Positions 45,194 through 54,051 of a DNA stretch of 64,000 bases are shown here, piece by piece. The DNA comes from Rodentibacter caecimuris (GTDB lineage Bacteria > Pseudomonadota > Gammaproteobacteria > Enterobacterales > Pasteurellaceae). A model generated the notes under the pieces. That model searched no databases. It was not told the origin of the DNA and saw only the letters and a list, made by a program, of their open reading frames with translations. The translations under genes and the position numbers were made by a program. The stretch's first letter is position 1. Each line of letters opens with the position of its first letter. The DNA lies in assembly GCF_024622045.1 (NCBI RefSeq), contig NZ_JANKBP010000012.1. One strand, 5' to 3'.

Positions 45194-45682
45194 CTAAAAC
45201 TTCAACTGAACACGGCTATTACTTTTTACTGCACAATTACCGTCTTTACTTAACATATTATCAATCGTCTTCCCCGGACAATTCGCAGCCTCTACTACAA
45301 TTTGTTCTACTTCGGCATAAAGCGGATAAAGGGCAACTTTATTTGGATTGGCAATAAGTTGAATACGTTGGGATTCAATCCCTCGATTAAGTAAAACTTT
45401 CCGAATTTCGACCGCACTTTGATAAGCCTCTTTATTCGCCCATAATAAGCGAACTTGCTTGCTGCGATCTCTTCCCATACTGCCCAATACCGCTTGTAAA
45501 AGATTGCGCTGTGTCGCTTTAGCATAATCGGAAAGTGCATAGCGCTTGATAAGCATCCGATATTGATCCACTTGGTGTGGAATATCCGCATTATTTCTTA
45601 GTTCGTTTGCAGTCATTGCTTCGGCAGAAATAGCAGTAATTGAAGCGGATAGCGATAATAAAATCATAAATATTTTTTTCAT
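45194..45682 (-). CDS. rcpB: Rough-colony protein RcpB
   Basis: 162 residues with a signal peptide (MKKIFMILLSLSASITAISAEA). RcpB is an outer-membrane or periplasmic protein of the Tad system, thought to gate the RcpA secretin. It overlaps rcpA by 4 bases. The only perfect uptake sequence of the whole tad operon is here (45411). Confidence 0.85.
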   Translation of the reverse strand: MKKIFMILLSLSASITAISAEAMTANELRNNADIPHQVDQYRMLIKRYALSDYAKATQRNLLQAVLGSMGRDRSKQVRLLWANKEAYQSAVEIRKVLLNRGIESQRIQLIANPNKVALYPLYAEVEQIVVEAANCPGKTIDNMLSKDGNCAVKSNSRVQLKF

Positions 45683-47082
45683 TGAATAAACCCACCATTT
45701 TTCAAGAAGTTAGTTGTTAATGTCCGATGATAAATATTTTTAAACGGGGTTAAATTAAAGAAACGCTCCATCGTGCCGGTTTGCTCAAGTGTCGGATAGA
45801 CAATTTGATCTTCAGTAACCGGTTTTACGATATTAACCGTTGCAACAACGACCAATTCTCTATTTTCACGTGAAGTTGATGCATTACGAAAGAATGAACC
45901 GATAATCGGTAAATCGCCTAACAAAGGCACTTTATTTAAATTTTCGGCATCAAGAGAGTTAATTAAACCGCCGATAATAAAACTTTCTCCGTTAGCAACC
46001 TCAAAGACGGATTTGGTTCTGCGCGTATTAAAATAAGGAATGCTACCGATATTTTCATAATTATAGTTACCGGCAAGAGTGCTCACGTTTTGATCTAAAA
46101 TTAAACGAATCCGATCATTTTTTTGAACCTTCGCCCCGACTGCCAGCTTTACCCCATAATCTTTATAAATAATGGTCGCATTGCCGTCTCTGTCCCGTTG
46201 TGCAAACGGAATTTCGCCACCAACCAAAATTTCTGCGGTTTCTCCCGATAACATTGAAATATTCGGCTCAGCTAAAATCTTACCGTTATTACGGTTATCC
46301 AATGCACTGATAAAAGCGGACAGCCCATTAGCATTTAATTGCAAAATACCACTTGTTCCGTTAAAACCGCCTCCTTTAGACCAAGATCCGCCTAATAACG
46401 AACCTGAACCGGCTAAATGAGACCAATTAATTCCCAATGAATCGGAAAATTTTTTATTAACCTCAACAACAGAAAGCTTAACGTTAATCTGGGTCGTATC
46501 ATTAACGTTTGAATGATTAATCACGCCGTCATATTGGTATTTATCTAAAAAAGTAATATGTTCATCGCTACCGGAACTACTTCCGCGAAATTTCACTTCC
46601 GTCACTTTTTTACTTGCGCCCAGCGCTTCCCCAACAATGCGATTTATTTCATCACTTTCTTCTTGGCTGCTTGCTTTACCTTCAATCACATAAGCCTTAC
46701 CTACTTTTTTTACTAAAAGTTTGGTATTTGGAAAACGTGCTTTAATTTGTTGGTTCGTATCTTCGATGTTATTAATCAATATATTCACATTTACCGTATC
46801 GGAAGTGAGCTTATTTCCTTCAGCATCAAAGGCCGTCACCTCCGCTCTTCCCTCTTCTTTGGCGTAAATAAGAAAACTCGTATCATCGAGAATTTCATAA
46901 TCCGCCACATTCGGTGAAGAGACAAAAATCGTATCAATTTTTTGATCCGTTTCGATAAACTGGCTTTGACCTTGTTCTAAATTAAACGTTTTGGCTGAAA
47001 CAATATTAGAAAATAACAATATTGTTCCGCTTAACAGCAAAGTTAGCCCTATATTTTTCACTGGCTTATAGTTAATTAACAT
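45679..47082 (-). CDS. rcpA: Tad outer-membrane secretin RcpA
   Basis: 467 residues. Signal peptide of about 30 residues, then the pilus-formation N-terminal domain (NLEQGQSQFIETDQKID) and a BON-like region (VIEGKASSQEESDEI). The secretin domain is C-terminal: SMLSGETAEILVGGEIPF and VANGESFIIGGLINS. It forms the outer-membrane channel for Flp pili. AAGAGG precedes the ATG, 2 bases after rcpC. Confidence 0.95.
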   Translation of the reverse strand: MLINYKPVKNIGLTLLLSGTILLFSNIVSAKTFNLEQGQSQFIETDQKIDTIFVSSPNVADYEILDDTSFLIYAKEEGRAEVTAFDAEGNKLTSDTVNVNILINNIEDTNQQIKARFPNTKLLVKKVGKAYVIEGKASSQEESDEINRIVGEALGASKKVTEVKFRGSSSGSDEHITFLDKYQYDGVINHSNVNDTTQINVKLSVVEVNKKFSDSLGINWSHLAGSGSLLGGSWSKGGGFNGTSGILQLNANGLSAFISALDNRNNGKILAEPNISMLSGETAEILVGGEIPFAQRDRDGNATIIYKDYGVKLAVGAKVQKNDRIRLILDQNVSTLAGNYNYENIGSIPYFNTRRTKSVFEVANGESFIIGGLINSLDAENLNKVPLLGDLPIIGSFFRNASTSRENRELVVVATVNIVKPVTEDQIVYPTLEQTGTMERFFNLTPFKNIYHRTLTTNFLKNGGFIQ

Positions 47083-47084
47083 TA

Positions 47085-47882
47085 TTATTGACCTCTTAAT
47101 TTTCGAATAGATATGCCACGATGTTCAGAACTTTTATCCCTTCCTTCTGAGGGTAAAAGAATCAATTTTGATTCTTTATATAATTTATAAAATTTAGCAA
47201 CCTGTTCCACATTAACTTTTACGCTAATATATCCGAAAGTATTTGTATTACCCGAAGAACTATTCTTTACTTCTTCATCATTAAAGGTTCTTACTTGTAA
47301 TACTAATACCCTATCTGCAATCTTAGCTAAATCCGAACGTTCTCTTATGCTCCCTCTATCGTCCGAAGAAAAATATTGACTATAAATAGAAACATAATCT
47401 CCACCTTTAACCGTATCTAATAAATAGCGTTCACTTTCATTAATATTAATTCGAAAAGCAACTTCCTGCTTCGTATTAATACTGGAAATAAGGAATTTAG
47501 AATCAGTAGGTGAGATAATTGTAGAGGAAGAAAGTAATGAGCCACCCTGTAAATTCTCATTAACTAAATACCCCTGTAACGTCGTAGAAGAATCCTTTAT
47601 TACTTCTTTTAAATCATATTCAGCCATAGGGCTATTTTCAGGAACCGTAATTTCATTGAGAGAATAATCATCAGCCTGTAAAAGCGTTCCTTTTACTACA
47701 TCACGTTTTAATTCCGCTAATGTAATCAATTTTTCTATCTTATTTTCCTGATTTTCTTCAGTAGAATGACTTTGTGTAGAATTAGTATTTGTTCCTTCGT
47801 TTCCTGATGGAATAAACAGAATACCGCCAACACCGACAGCAAGAATAAGGAATGAAATAATAAATAACATTCTATAGTTCAT
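47085..47882 (-). CDS. rcpC: Tad pilus assembly protein RcpC (CpaB family)
   Basis: 265 residues. One N-terminal membrane helix (5-24), then a SAF domain (TLAELKRDVVKGTLLQADDYSL) and a CpaB-type C-terminal domain (FRININESERYLLDTVKGGDYV). It acts with the RcpA channel in the periplasm. AAGG precedes the ATG. Confidence 0.92.
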   Translation of the reverse strand: MNYRMLFIISFLILAVGVGGILFIPSGNEGTNTNSTQSHSTEENQENKIEKLITLAELKRDVVKGTLLQADDYSLNEITVPENSPMAEYDLKEVIKDSSTTLQGYLVNENLQGGSLLSSSTIISPTDSKFLISSINTKQEVAFRININESERYLLDTVKGGDYVSIYSQYFSSDDRGSIRERSDLAKIADRVLVLQVRTFNDEEVKNSSSGNTNTFGYISVKVNVEQVAKFYKLYKESKLILLPSEGRDKSSEHRGISIRKLRGQ

Positions 47883-47947
47883 TTTTGTACCTTAAATTTA
47901 ATTGAAATAAATTCTATTTAATTATATGAAGTATTAACTTTAGTTTT

Positions 47948-48379
47948 CTAACCGAATAAAATCGAATTAATAAAAAAACCTGTACTAATTGCCACTCCAT
48001 AAGGCAATCCTTTAGTCTTTATTTCATTTTTAAAAAATAGCCAACCAACGATAATCAACAATAACCCTGAAAAGGTAGTAAAGAAGAGAAAAGACATTAT
48101 TTGAAAACTTGGTATAGCCAACATTAATACACTAATTAACTTAATATCTCCGGCGCCAATAACTTTTAGTGTAAATAAAATAAAACCGACAGACAGAGAA
48201 ACCAATGCAGGAAAAATAAAAACAGTATCGTATTTTAAATAAGTAAATATCAAAATAACGGCTAATAATAATGTAACGACTCTATTACTAATAACTCTTA
48301 CACGAATATCCGTCCATGACAGATTAATTAGTAACAGAATTATGAAAAAATTCAGAAGAAGAATGATACATTCTTTCAT
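47948..48379 (-). CDS. tadV: Flp prepilin peptidase TadV
   Basis: 143 residues, mostly membrane. An A24-family aspartic protease: the two catalytic Asp residues are in LSWTDIRVRVISN near residue 24 and in the GAGDIKLI motif near residue 73. It cleaves the leaders of Flp1, Flp2, TadE and TadF. It lies 4 bases after flp2 and has an AAAGG ribosome site. Confidence 0.93.
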   Translation of the reverse strand: MKECIILLLNFFIILLLINLSWTDIRVRVISNRVVTLLLAVILIFTYLKYDTVFIFPALVSLSVGFILFTLKVIGAGDIKLISVLMLAIPSFQIMSFLFFTTFSGLLLIIVGWLFFKNEIKTKGLPYGVAISTGFFINSILFG

Positions 48380-48383
48380 AGAA

Positions 48384-48599
48384 TTAGCCTTTACTTAACA
48401 CCGAATCGGAAACAGACTGAGTTAAAAATCTAAATTTTTCACCTAGTTCAAAAAGAAACCCTTCTTGTCCTAAAATTGCAACGACAAAAACGGCAACAGC
48501 GAACCCGACAAGACCATACTCGATTGACGTAATACCTTTTTTATCAAGTTTAAATTCTTTTAGATAAAGAAAGGTTGAAGTAAAAAGTTTATAATTCAT
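48384..48599 (-). CDS. flp2: Second Flp prepilin
   Basis: 71 residues. The class IVb pattern KKG-ITSIEYGLVGFAVAVFVV gives cleavage after the Gly, leaving a small hydrophobic pilin. Its leader is longer and its tail different from flp1. The ATG has no strong ribosome site and lies after the hairpin at 48611-48658, so it is probably made at a lower level than flp1. Confidence 0.9.
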   Translation of the reverse strand: MNYKLFTSTFLYLKEFKLDKKGITSIEYGLVGFAVAVFVVAILGQEGFLFELGEKFRFLTQSVSDSVLSKG

Positions 48600-48610
48600 A
48601 TTATTATGAC

Positions 48611-48658
48611 AATATGGAGAGCGGTTAATAGATTTAATAAATAACCGACCTCCATATT
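48611..48658 (-). other. Hairpin between flp1 and flp2
   Basis: AATATGGAGAGCGGTTAAT (from 48611) pairs, with one mismatch, with ATAACCGACCTCCATATT (to 48658). A long imperfect stem after flp1 fits either partial termination or 3' end protection of a flp1-only transcript. Confidence 0.6.
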
Positions 48659-48686
48659 TCTCCTTTATTGAATTTTATAAAGGCGA

Positions 48687-48917
48687 TTATTGTTTCTGAA
48701 TATTAGCGTCTTTAATTGTTGTCGTTAAAGACTCAAATTTAGCTTTTAATTGTTGAATAAAACCATTGTCATTATAGAACACTGCTACGATTAACACGGC
48801 TACCGCTACAGCAATTAAACCGTATTCAATTGCTGTTACACCACGTTCATCTTTTCTAAAATTACGGAATGCTTCGGTTACTGAAATATATGCTTTAGTT
48901 GTTAATTGACTTAACAT
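48687..48917 (-). CDS. flp1: Major Flp pilin
   Basis: 76 residues. The leader MLSQLTTKAYISVTEAFRNFRKDERG ends with the Gly cleavage site; the mature part starts VTAIEYGLIAVAVAVLIVAVF, with Glu at position 5 and Tyr next to it, the Flp hallmark. It is the first gene of the operon, with AGGAG 9 bases ahead of the ATG. Flp fibres mediate tight adherence and biofilm formation. Confidence 0.95.
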   Translation of the reverse strand: MLSQLTTKAYISVTEAFRNFRKDERGVTAIEYGLIAVAVAVLIVAVFYNDNGFIQQLKAKFESLTTTIKDANIQKQ

Positions 48918-49018
48918 TTAAAAATTCTCCTAAAATAAATTTACTAATCTAAACTCTTTTGAAAGAGCCTGTATTTCAGCTTTTACTTTTCATTTCAAAG
49001 CTAAAACTTCCTCATTGT

Positions 49019-49028
49019 AAAAAAAAAA
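49019..49028. repeat. Homopolymer of ten A (T on the flp strand)
   Basis: An uninterrupted 10-base A run upstream of flp1. Such tracts can slip during replication and change promoter spacing. Confidence 0.9.
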
Positions 49029-49251
49029 CAAGCCCTTTTTGATAAAAAATTAAAATTTTTATCTTAGGTAAAAAACTAGAGTTAAGATATAAAAAATAAA
49101 AGACAAGTTACGATGTCAGTTTTTTAAAAAGAAAGTCACTAGAGAGGGGGGAAATGAAGAGATATATCACTCATAAATCGTCAATTTTCAATCGTTATTC
49201 ATCAGCAAAATAAAAAAGGTTGGCAAGTTGATCTTAGACACTGAAGAACAC

Positions 49252-49407
49252 TCAGGAAACAAAACTATTGCATAAATCATTCACCAGCTTATTCATACCG
49301 CTTGTACCATTATTGTTATCCGTTAATTTTTTCCGCTCTAATCTATCAAGTTGTGCCGTAAAATCCGTCCAGACTGTTTTATCTCCCGACCATTTTGGAA
49401 AATACTT
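49252..49407 (-). other. Possible gene remnant, open for 51 codons without a start
   Basis: On the minus strand a frame runs from after a TAA at 49408-49410 to a stop at 49252-49254. It reads KYFPKWSGDKTVWTDF, then a Lys/Arg-rich and Asn-rich stretch, ending LVNDLCNSFVS. The amino acid mix looks protein-like, but there is no start codon with a ribosome site, and I do not recognise the family. An ATG with a good AAGGA site lies further upstream near 49470 in another frame that closes after about 13 codons. Confidence 0.3.
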
Positions 49408-49574
49408 TTAAGACTCGACGTTCTCATTGCCCGTTTCGTTTTAATACTTTAAAATTTTTGTTCATAAAATATCCTTGTTGTGGGTAAAAATTAAATTTTG
49501 AATACCCTCAATCACAACGACAACAAGAAACTCACTTTAAGATTTAGAGAATTAAATACACCGGAACAGCAGAG

Positions 49575-50489
49575 ATGTCAGACAATATTCCTATCAGTTT
49601 TATTTTGCCTATCTATAACGTACAGGATTATCTCGCGGAGGCAATTGAAAGCATTTTGAAACAAGCGGTTTCAAAAGAAATTATCTTAGTTAATGACGGT
49701 TCAACGGATAATAGCTTGGCAATTGCCTTACAGTATGCAAACAAATATTCGTTTATTCAGGTTATTCATAGTCAAAATAAAGGGGTAAGTGCCGCAAGAA
49801 ATGCCAGTTTACGTTTGGCCCAAGGGGAATATGTTGTTTTCTTAGATCCGGATGATTACTTAGATGATAACGCTGATTTTCAATCACTGTATGAACTCGC
49901 TCAAACCTACCAAGTTCCTGTTGTAAAGGGTACTTACCGAAAACGGTTTGATCATCAATTATTCCTATGCAAAGCGATTTTTGACGAGGTCACTCCACAA
50001 ACCGGCTATATTTCCTCATTAATTGACTGCTTTACAACCTCATTACCGGATAACTGGTTTATTCAGATTGCCTGTTTTATGATTCGACGTACTGTGCTAT
50101 TGGAAAACCAAATAACCTTTGATACCACATTACCATTCGGCGAAGATACATTATTTAACGTCGACTTATTCTCTTTAGAAGAAAACGTGTTGGAAGTTGG
50201 TTCACCTTTGGTAGTCTATCGTAGTCGCCCAAATAGCGCAATGAGTCAGCCCATCACCGAAACAAGGCTGGTTTCACAATATCGATTGATTGAAATACTA
50301 CAAAGCCGATTAGAGAAAACAACCAACCCGGTACTTAAATCTTGTATCACACAAGTAATAAGCCTGAATTGTCGGCATCTTGCCCAAACCATTGAGCATT
50401 ACCCAAACTTGAAAAAATATCAGTATTTAATCACAGAAGAAATGAAAGTGTTTATGCAATATACCCGATTAAATTTCTTTTCTAAATAA
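49575..50489 (+). CDS. Family 2 glycosyltransferase
   Basis: 304 residues, soluble. The GT-A domain shows FILPIYNVQDYLAEAIESIL, LVNDGSTDNS, NKGVSAARNASL and the metal-binding DPDD in VVFLDPDDYLD near residue 97. It adds a sugar to an unknown acceptor, usually lipooligosaccharide, capsule or, less often, a protein. It is alone here, divergent from flp1 and convergent with the T6SS cassette. The position next to the pilin genes allows a role in pilin modification, but nothing in the sequence shows it. Its ribosome site is weak. Confidence 0.88.
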   Translation: MSDNIPISFILPIYNVQDYLAEAIESILKQAVSKEIILVNDGSTDNSLAIALQYANKYSFIQVIHSQNKGVSAARNASLRLAQGEYVVFLDPDDYLDDNADFQSLYELAQTYQVPVVKGTYRKRFDHQLFLCKAIFDEVTPQTGYISSLIDCFTTSLPDNWFIQIACFMIRRTVLLENQITFDTTLPFGEDTLFNVDLFSLEENVLEVGSPLVVYRSRPNSAMSQPITETRLVSQYRLIEILQSRLEKTTNPVLKSCITQVISLNCRHLAQTIEHYPNLKKYQYLITEEMKVFMQYTRLNFFSK

Positions 50490-50739
50490 AACGGTTTTAC
50501 AAACAAATAAGCCTATGTTGGAGCACATTACATTTAGACCAATTGTAGGTAAAAAGATGGAAAGAGTTGTGGATTCTTTTTAAAATCGGACAAAGCCAAA
50601 CAGTCAAATTGACCGTTGATTTTGAATTTAATGCAACACAAATTTATATCCATTTTAAAATTCGTACCATGATTCACCACTCCGGAAAATCACAATGAGA
50701 AAATCTCATCCGTAAAACACTAAAAACACATTAAAAAAC
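50490..50739 (+). other. Intergenic stretch with gene-like fragments
   Basis: No gene can be called. A short frame from the ATG at 50515 reads MLEHITFRPIVGKKMERVVD and stops after 22 codons. The next frame continues with LWILFKIGQSQTVKLTVDFE, open to a stop near 50698. The crossing frames suggest the decayed end of an unrecognised gene. Confidence 0.3.
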
Positions 50740-50777
50740 AACCGCACTTTTAAATTGTTCAGCCTAAAAGTGCGGTT
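50740..50777. terminator. Bidirectional terminator from two inverted uptake sequences
   Basis: AACCGCACTTTTA (50740-50752) pairs perfectly with TAAAAGTGCGGTT (50765-50777), followed by a T run. It lies just after the stop of the minus-strand immunity gene. Confidence 0.9.
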
Positions 50778-50787
50778 AATTTTTCCG

Positions 50788-51966
50788 TTATTTTTTCGGT
50801 TTTTTCGGCAGACCCGTTTCTAAATCTAACCCGTTATCCACTCGAACGCCCGCCTGATTTGCCAGTTTCATCATTAATGCCTCACTTGGTTTTGGCGGAG
50901 CTTCCCCCTCATACCAACGCTGAAAGGCAATTTTGCCATCCCATTCCGGCAAAGGGGCAGGGGGTAACGGCACAATATCATCAAGATCAGGGACTTTGGG
51001 TTGGAGGTAGTCATAACGTGATAAATATTTTCGAATAATTTCATATCTTCTTGAACGTTCTTTATCAGGAACTACATCAAGAAAATCAAGACTTTCTTTA
51101 GCTATATTTTTACTAAATCCCTCTCTAAGCACGACTGCTGAGATTGAATCACCGTTTTTAACGCCTTGATGTGAGACCTTCAACGCCTCATTATATCTTT
51201 TATTAAGTTTAAAAAATGCTGCCAAATTTCCTGACGCTTCACCTAACCCTTGCTCCGATGCACACCCCCAGAATTGCTCTACAAGTTTTAAACGATATTT
51301 AAAGGCTTCTTGAGTTTCCTCTTTATCTTCTATATTTGCCAACATTTCCGCTATCACATACTGCGCTTCCCGACTGCCTAAATCCGCCGCCTTTCTTAAA
51401 TAAGCATATTGACCGTCTTTTTCGGTACGTACCCCATAGCCAATATCTAAATAGCCGTACAGATTATAATAGGCGGTAGCGGGCAGTTGTTTTACCAGTT
51501 CTTCATTAAGATTATGCACTTCCGTCTGCGGCATATCGCTGCTAATCCGTCCGGTTTGTAATAGATATTGCAATCGTACATTGGCTTTATAATCGCCGTT
51601 GGCGGCGGCAATGCGGTAATAACGCGCCAGCCCGTTCCAGACCTCATCACCTTTGTCTCCCTCCCACATATTATGTAGGTCGTGATAAAGAGCATAGTTA
51701 TATAATTGCTGGGTTTCTTCTGAGAGAGGCGGTCGCGCTTCTTTTTGGCAAGTAAATTCTAAGGCTGCCAGTTGTTCCAATTTTGCCATGTTTGTTTTCC
51801 TCTGTTGTTCTTTTTGTTTGGCATAGCAACGCTCCGGACGCGGACCGGAAGGCCCGCCGCCCAGGGTTATCGGTATCGGGTTACATTCCAGATAACGGTA
51901 CAGGCAAAATAAGCCAACGATTACCGCTATCACCAGTATCAATAAAATTTTTAAACATTTTTTCAT
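50788..51966 (-). CDS. Sel1-repeat protein, probable immunity to the phospholipase effector
   Basis: 392 residues. An N-terminal membrane helix or uncleaved signal (about 5-24, LKILLILVIAVIVGLFCLY) should anchor it facing the periplasm. Sel1-type repeats follow, e.g. ANGDYKANVRLQYLLQTG, DLGSREAQYVIAEMLANIED and EQGLGEASGNLAAFFKL. Its ATG overlaps the effector stop as TAATG, so the two are made together. Sel1-repeat immunity proteins are known for Tle5-type T6SS phospholipases such as PldB of Pseudomonas. Immunity here is inferred from gene order and fold. Confidence 0.78.
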   Translation of the reverse strand: MKKCLKILLILVIAVIVGLFCLYRYLECNPIPITLGGGPSGPRPERCYAKQKEQQRKTNMAKLEQLAALEFTCQKEARPPLSEETQQLYNYALYHDLHNMWEGDKGDEVWNGLARYYRIAAANGDYKANVRLQYLLQTGRISSDMPQTEVHNLNEELVKQLPATAYYNLYGYLDIGYGVRTEKDGQYAYLRKAADLGSREAQYVIAEMLANIEDKEETQEAFKYRLKLVEQFWGCASEQGLGEASGNLAAFFKLNKRYNEALKVSHQGVKNGDSISAVVLREGFSKNIAKESLDFLDVVPDKERSRRYEIIRKYLSRYDYLQPKVPDLDDIVPLPPAPLPEWDGKIAFQRWYEGEAPPKPSEALMMKLANQAGVRVDNGLDLETGLPKKPKK

Positions 51967-54038
51967 TAGTCAGCTCGACTTACTTTAGGATTAGGTCTAA
52001 AAAATTGGCGTAGTGGATAAAGAGGCTTTACGTCCCCATTTATTTTTGCCAATCCATTATTTCGTATTAATTTTCCCCATACATCAAATACGTCCTCAGC
52101 TACATTATAATTATACATACCCTCCGGATTGGCGGCGGCATTTTGCTTGGTATGTAACCCCCATAACCGTTTACGTAAATCACACGCCACCTCGCCCGCC
52201 TCCAAAATAATACCCAATTCCGTATCTTTTTCCATACTGCGCGTATTTAAGTTTGCCGAACTGATAACGGTGAATACGTCATCAATAATGGTGACCTTGG
52301 AATGCACATAGACTTCTTGCCACGCATTATCCGCCACAAGAGTACAAATATGCGCTTTAATCCCCGGCGTGTCGTCCAGTTCATAGCCTAGTTTTTGGGT
52401 AAATTGGCGATCTTCTTCCGGTTCGGGAATTTCCTCATGTTTTTTCATTTTATCTTCAGCTTCCTGTACCGCTCTTTTGTGCTTTGCAATTTCTTCATCA
52501 AGCGCCTTGACCCGCTCGGCGGTCGCTTTATCTAAAGGTGCCGGAATTCCAAGGGTGCCGCGGACATTGCTATTGGATAACGCCAGTTTTGCTCTTTCCG
52601 CTTCCAATTCCCCTACTCGCACTTTCTTCGCTACATTCGGCATCACATCCTGTCTACCTAATAATTTCAACATATTATTGGTGGTAAGAGTCCCGGCACC
52701 AATACCGCTATCTGACGAGTTAGTCACGGTAAACCAGTGGATAGGGCCGGTTCTGCCTTTTCTCATGGTTTTCCAGTGCGATAAAAATTCCTCAACCAGT
52801 ACCGGCCAGCGGAAATATTGGTTTTCCGTGTAAATATAGCTGGTCGTTTGTTGGATATTTTTCAAATACACTTTCATTATATCCTTTACCCGAGGTTGGT
52901 CATAAGTGCGAACAATTTGGGCGTATAATTTCATGCCGCCTTCCCCGATAGTCGGGTTGGGTTTAAAACTCGTGCGTTGAATATCCTTTCTGAGCGCCGT
53001 TAAATTTTCACTCGAATTATAATAGCCTCTATTATCGAATAATTCGTTGCGATCCCAAGATTGGCAAAAATTATAATTTAAGTCCCACAACACTTGTCCC
53101 GTCACAATGCTTGACACATCTTGCAATGGAATATTGACATTTTTCCCTTGATTCGCAGCCTTAAGATCGCCGTAAATATGTGTGCTGTGATCCCAATAGT
53201 TATCCAGCATATTGTGCTCCATCACAAACCCCACCGCCTGTTCGGGGCGTTCATAATCGATTAACACCATTTTTTGGTGGTGGGTGGATGAGCCGGCAAG
53301 GATTAATTCGGCACGCCAAGGGAGATTTTTATCAGCAAATTTTCCGTTGTTGATATCATTAAACAATGCGACCCGGCGATTTTTATATTGGATCTTTGTC
53401 AAACGTGCTTTGTCTTGTGAGATTTGCCATAAATAAGGAAATCTTTCTTTATCTTTTTCTTCCAATTTATCTATAACATTTTGAATTGCCTCATCGGCAC
53501 TATCTGGAGAATGGCGAAGACTATCAAACCTTAAATGGAATTTTCCCTCTATCGCCTCATACCAATAAGCATCATAATCCATTTGTTCTTGCAAAATTTC
53601 TTTGGCGGCTCGACCATAGCCAATAATATGTCTATTACCTAAATTTGCCGCATCTTCTTTAAATATCTGCACATCTCCCCACATACTCCAAACAAGCAGT
53701 CTGACTTTCACCCCCTCTAAAGCTTTTTTAACGAGAAGATCGCCAATGCGCAATGATTTGCCATCACGCTTAAAATACATAGAGGGTTGGAAGCCCCAAA
53801 TAGCAATATCGATAGAATGCTCGGCGTTTTCTATTTTTTCATAGATTGCGCCAAAGGCTTCCTCTCCGTTAATTAATGCCTTGAATGTCGCCGGAACAGG
53901 CTGACTATGAGCATCCGACATCGTGGCTTGAAGCTCTTGTTTATCTCTATCCGATAAGAACCAACTTAGCCCTACTTTTGCTCTTGGCATATATTTTGAT
54001 GCCGGAATTTGAATCGGCTTTTTGATTTCCTCTGTCAT
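51966..54038 (-). CDS. T6SS phospholipase D effector (Tle5-like)
   Basis: 690 residues with two PLD catalytic motifs of the form H-x-K-x4-D: H254/K256/D261 in HHQKMVLID and H579/K581/D586 in VHSKVTIID. Both are followed by conserved Asn or Ser-Asn segments (EHNMLDN; SSANLNTRS). A charged, probably coiled-coil insert lies at about 474-540. No signal peptide is present, as expected for a T6SS cargo. Tle5 enzymes hydrolyse membrane phospholipids in rival cells. It sits 13 bases after vgrG and overlaps the Sel1-repeat gene, giving a vgrG-effector-immunity unit. A housekeeping PLD role is less likely because of this context. Confidence 0.85.
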   Translation of the reverse strand: MTEEIKKPIQIPASKYMPRAKVGLSWFLSDRDKQELQATMSDAHSQPVPATFKALINGEEAFGAIYEKIENAEHSIDIAIWGFQPSMYFKRDGKSLRIGDLLVKKALEGVKVRLLVWSMWGDVQIFKEDAANLGNRHIIGYGRAAKEILQEQMDYDAYWYEAIEGKFHLRFDSLRHSPDSADEAIQNVIDKLEEKDKERFPYLWQISQDKARLTKIQYKNRRVALFNDINNGKFADKNLPWRAELILAGSSTHHQKMVLIDYERPEQAVGFVMEHNMLDNYWDHSTHIYGDLKAANQGKNVNIPLQDVSSIVTGQVLWDLNYNFCQSWDRNELFDNRGYYNSSENLTALRKDIQRTSFKPNPTIGEGGMKLYAQIVRTYDQPRVKDIMKVYLKNIQQTTSYIYTENQYFRWPVLVEEFLSHWKTMRKGRTGPIHWFTVTNSSDSGIGAGTLTTNNMLKLLGRQDVMPNVAKKVRVGELEAERAKLALSNSNVRGTLGIPAPLDKATAERVKALDEEIAKHKRAVQEAEDKMKKHEEIPEPEEDRQFTQKLGYELDDTPGIKAHICTLVADNAWQEVYVHSKVTIIDDVFTVISSANLNTRSMEKDTELGIILEAGEVACDLRKRLWGLHTKQNAAANPEGMYNYNVAEDVFDVWGKLIRNNGLAKINGDVKPLYPLRQFFRPNPKVSRAD

Positions 54039-54051
54039 TTTCTTACCTTTA

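Larger units (their letters stand above)
48918..49574. promoter_or_regulatory. Intergenic region upstream of the flp-tad operon
   Basis: 657 bases between flp1 (minus) and the glycosyltransferase (plus). The part next to flp1 is very AT-rich and must carry the operon promoter; a run of ten A (49019-49028) lies about 105 bases from the flp1 start. The middle holds a possible gene remnant (49252-49407). I cannot fix promoter boxes with confidence. Confidence 0.4.

Noticed and set aside
51966..54038. Cardiolipin synthase or housekeeping phospholipase
   Set aside because: The protein lacks N-terminal membrane helices, is larger than cardiolipin synthases, and is locked between vgrG and a Sel1-repeat gene.
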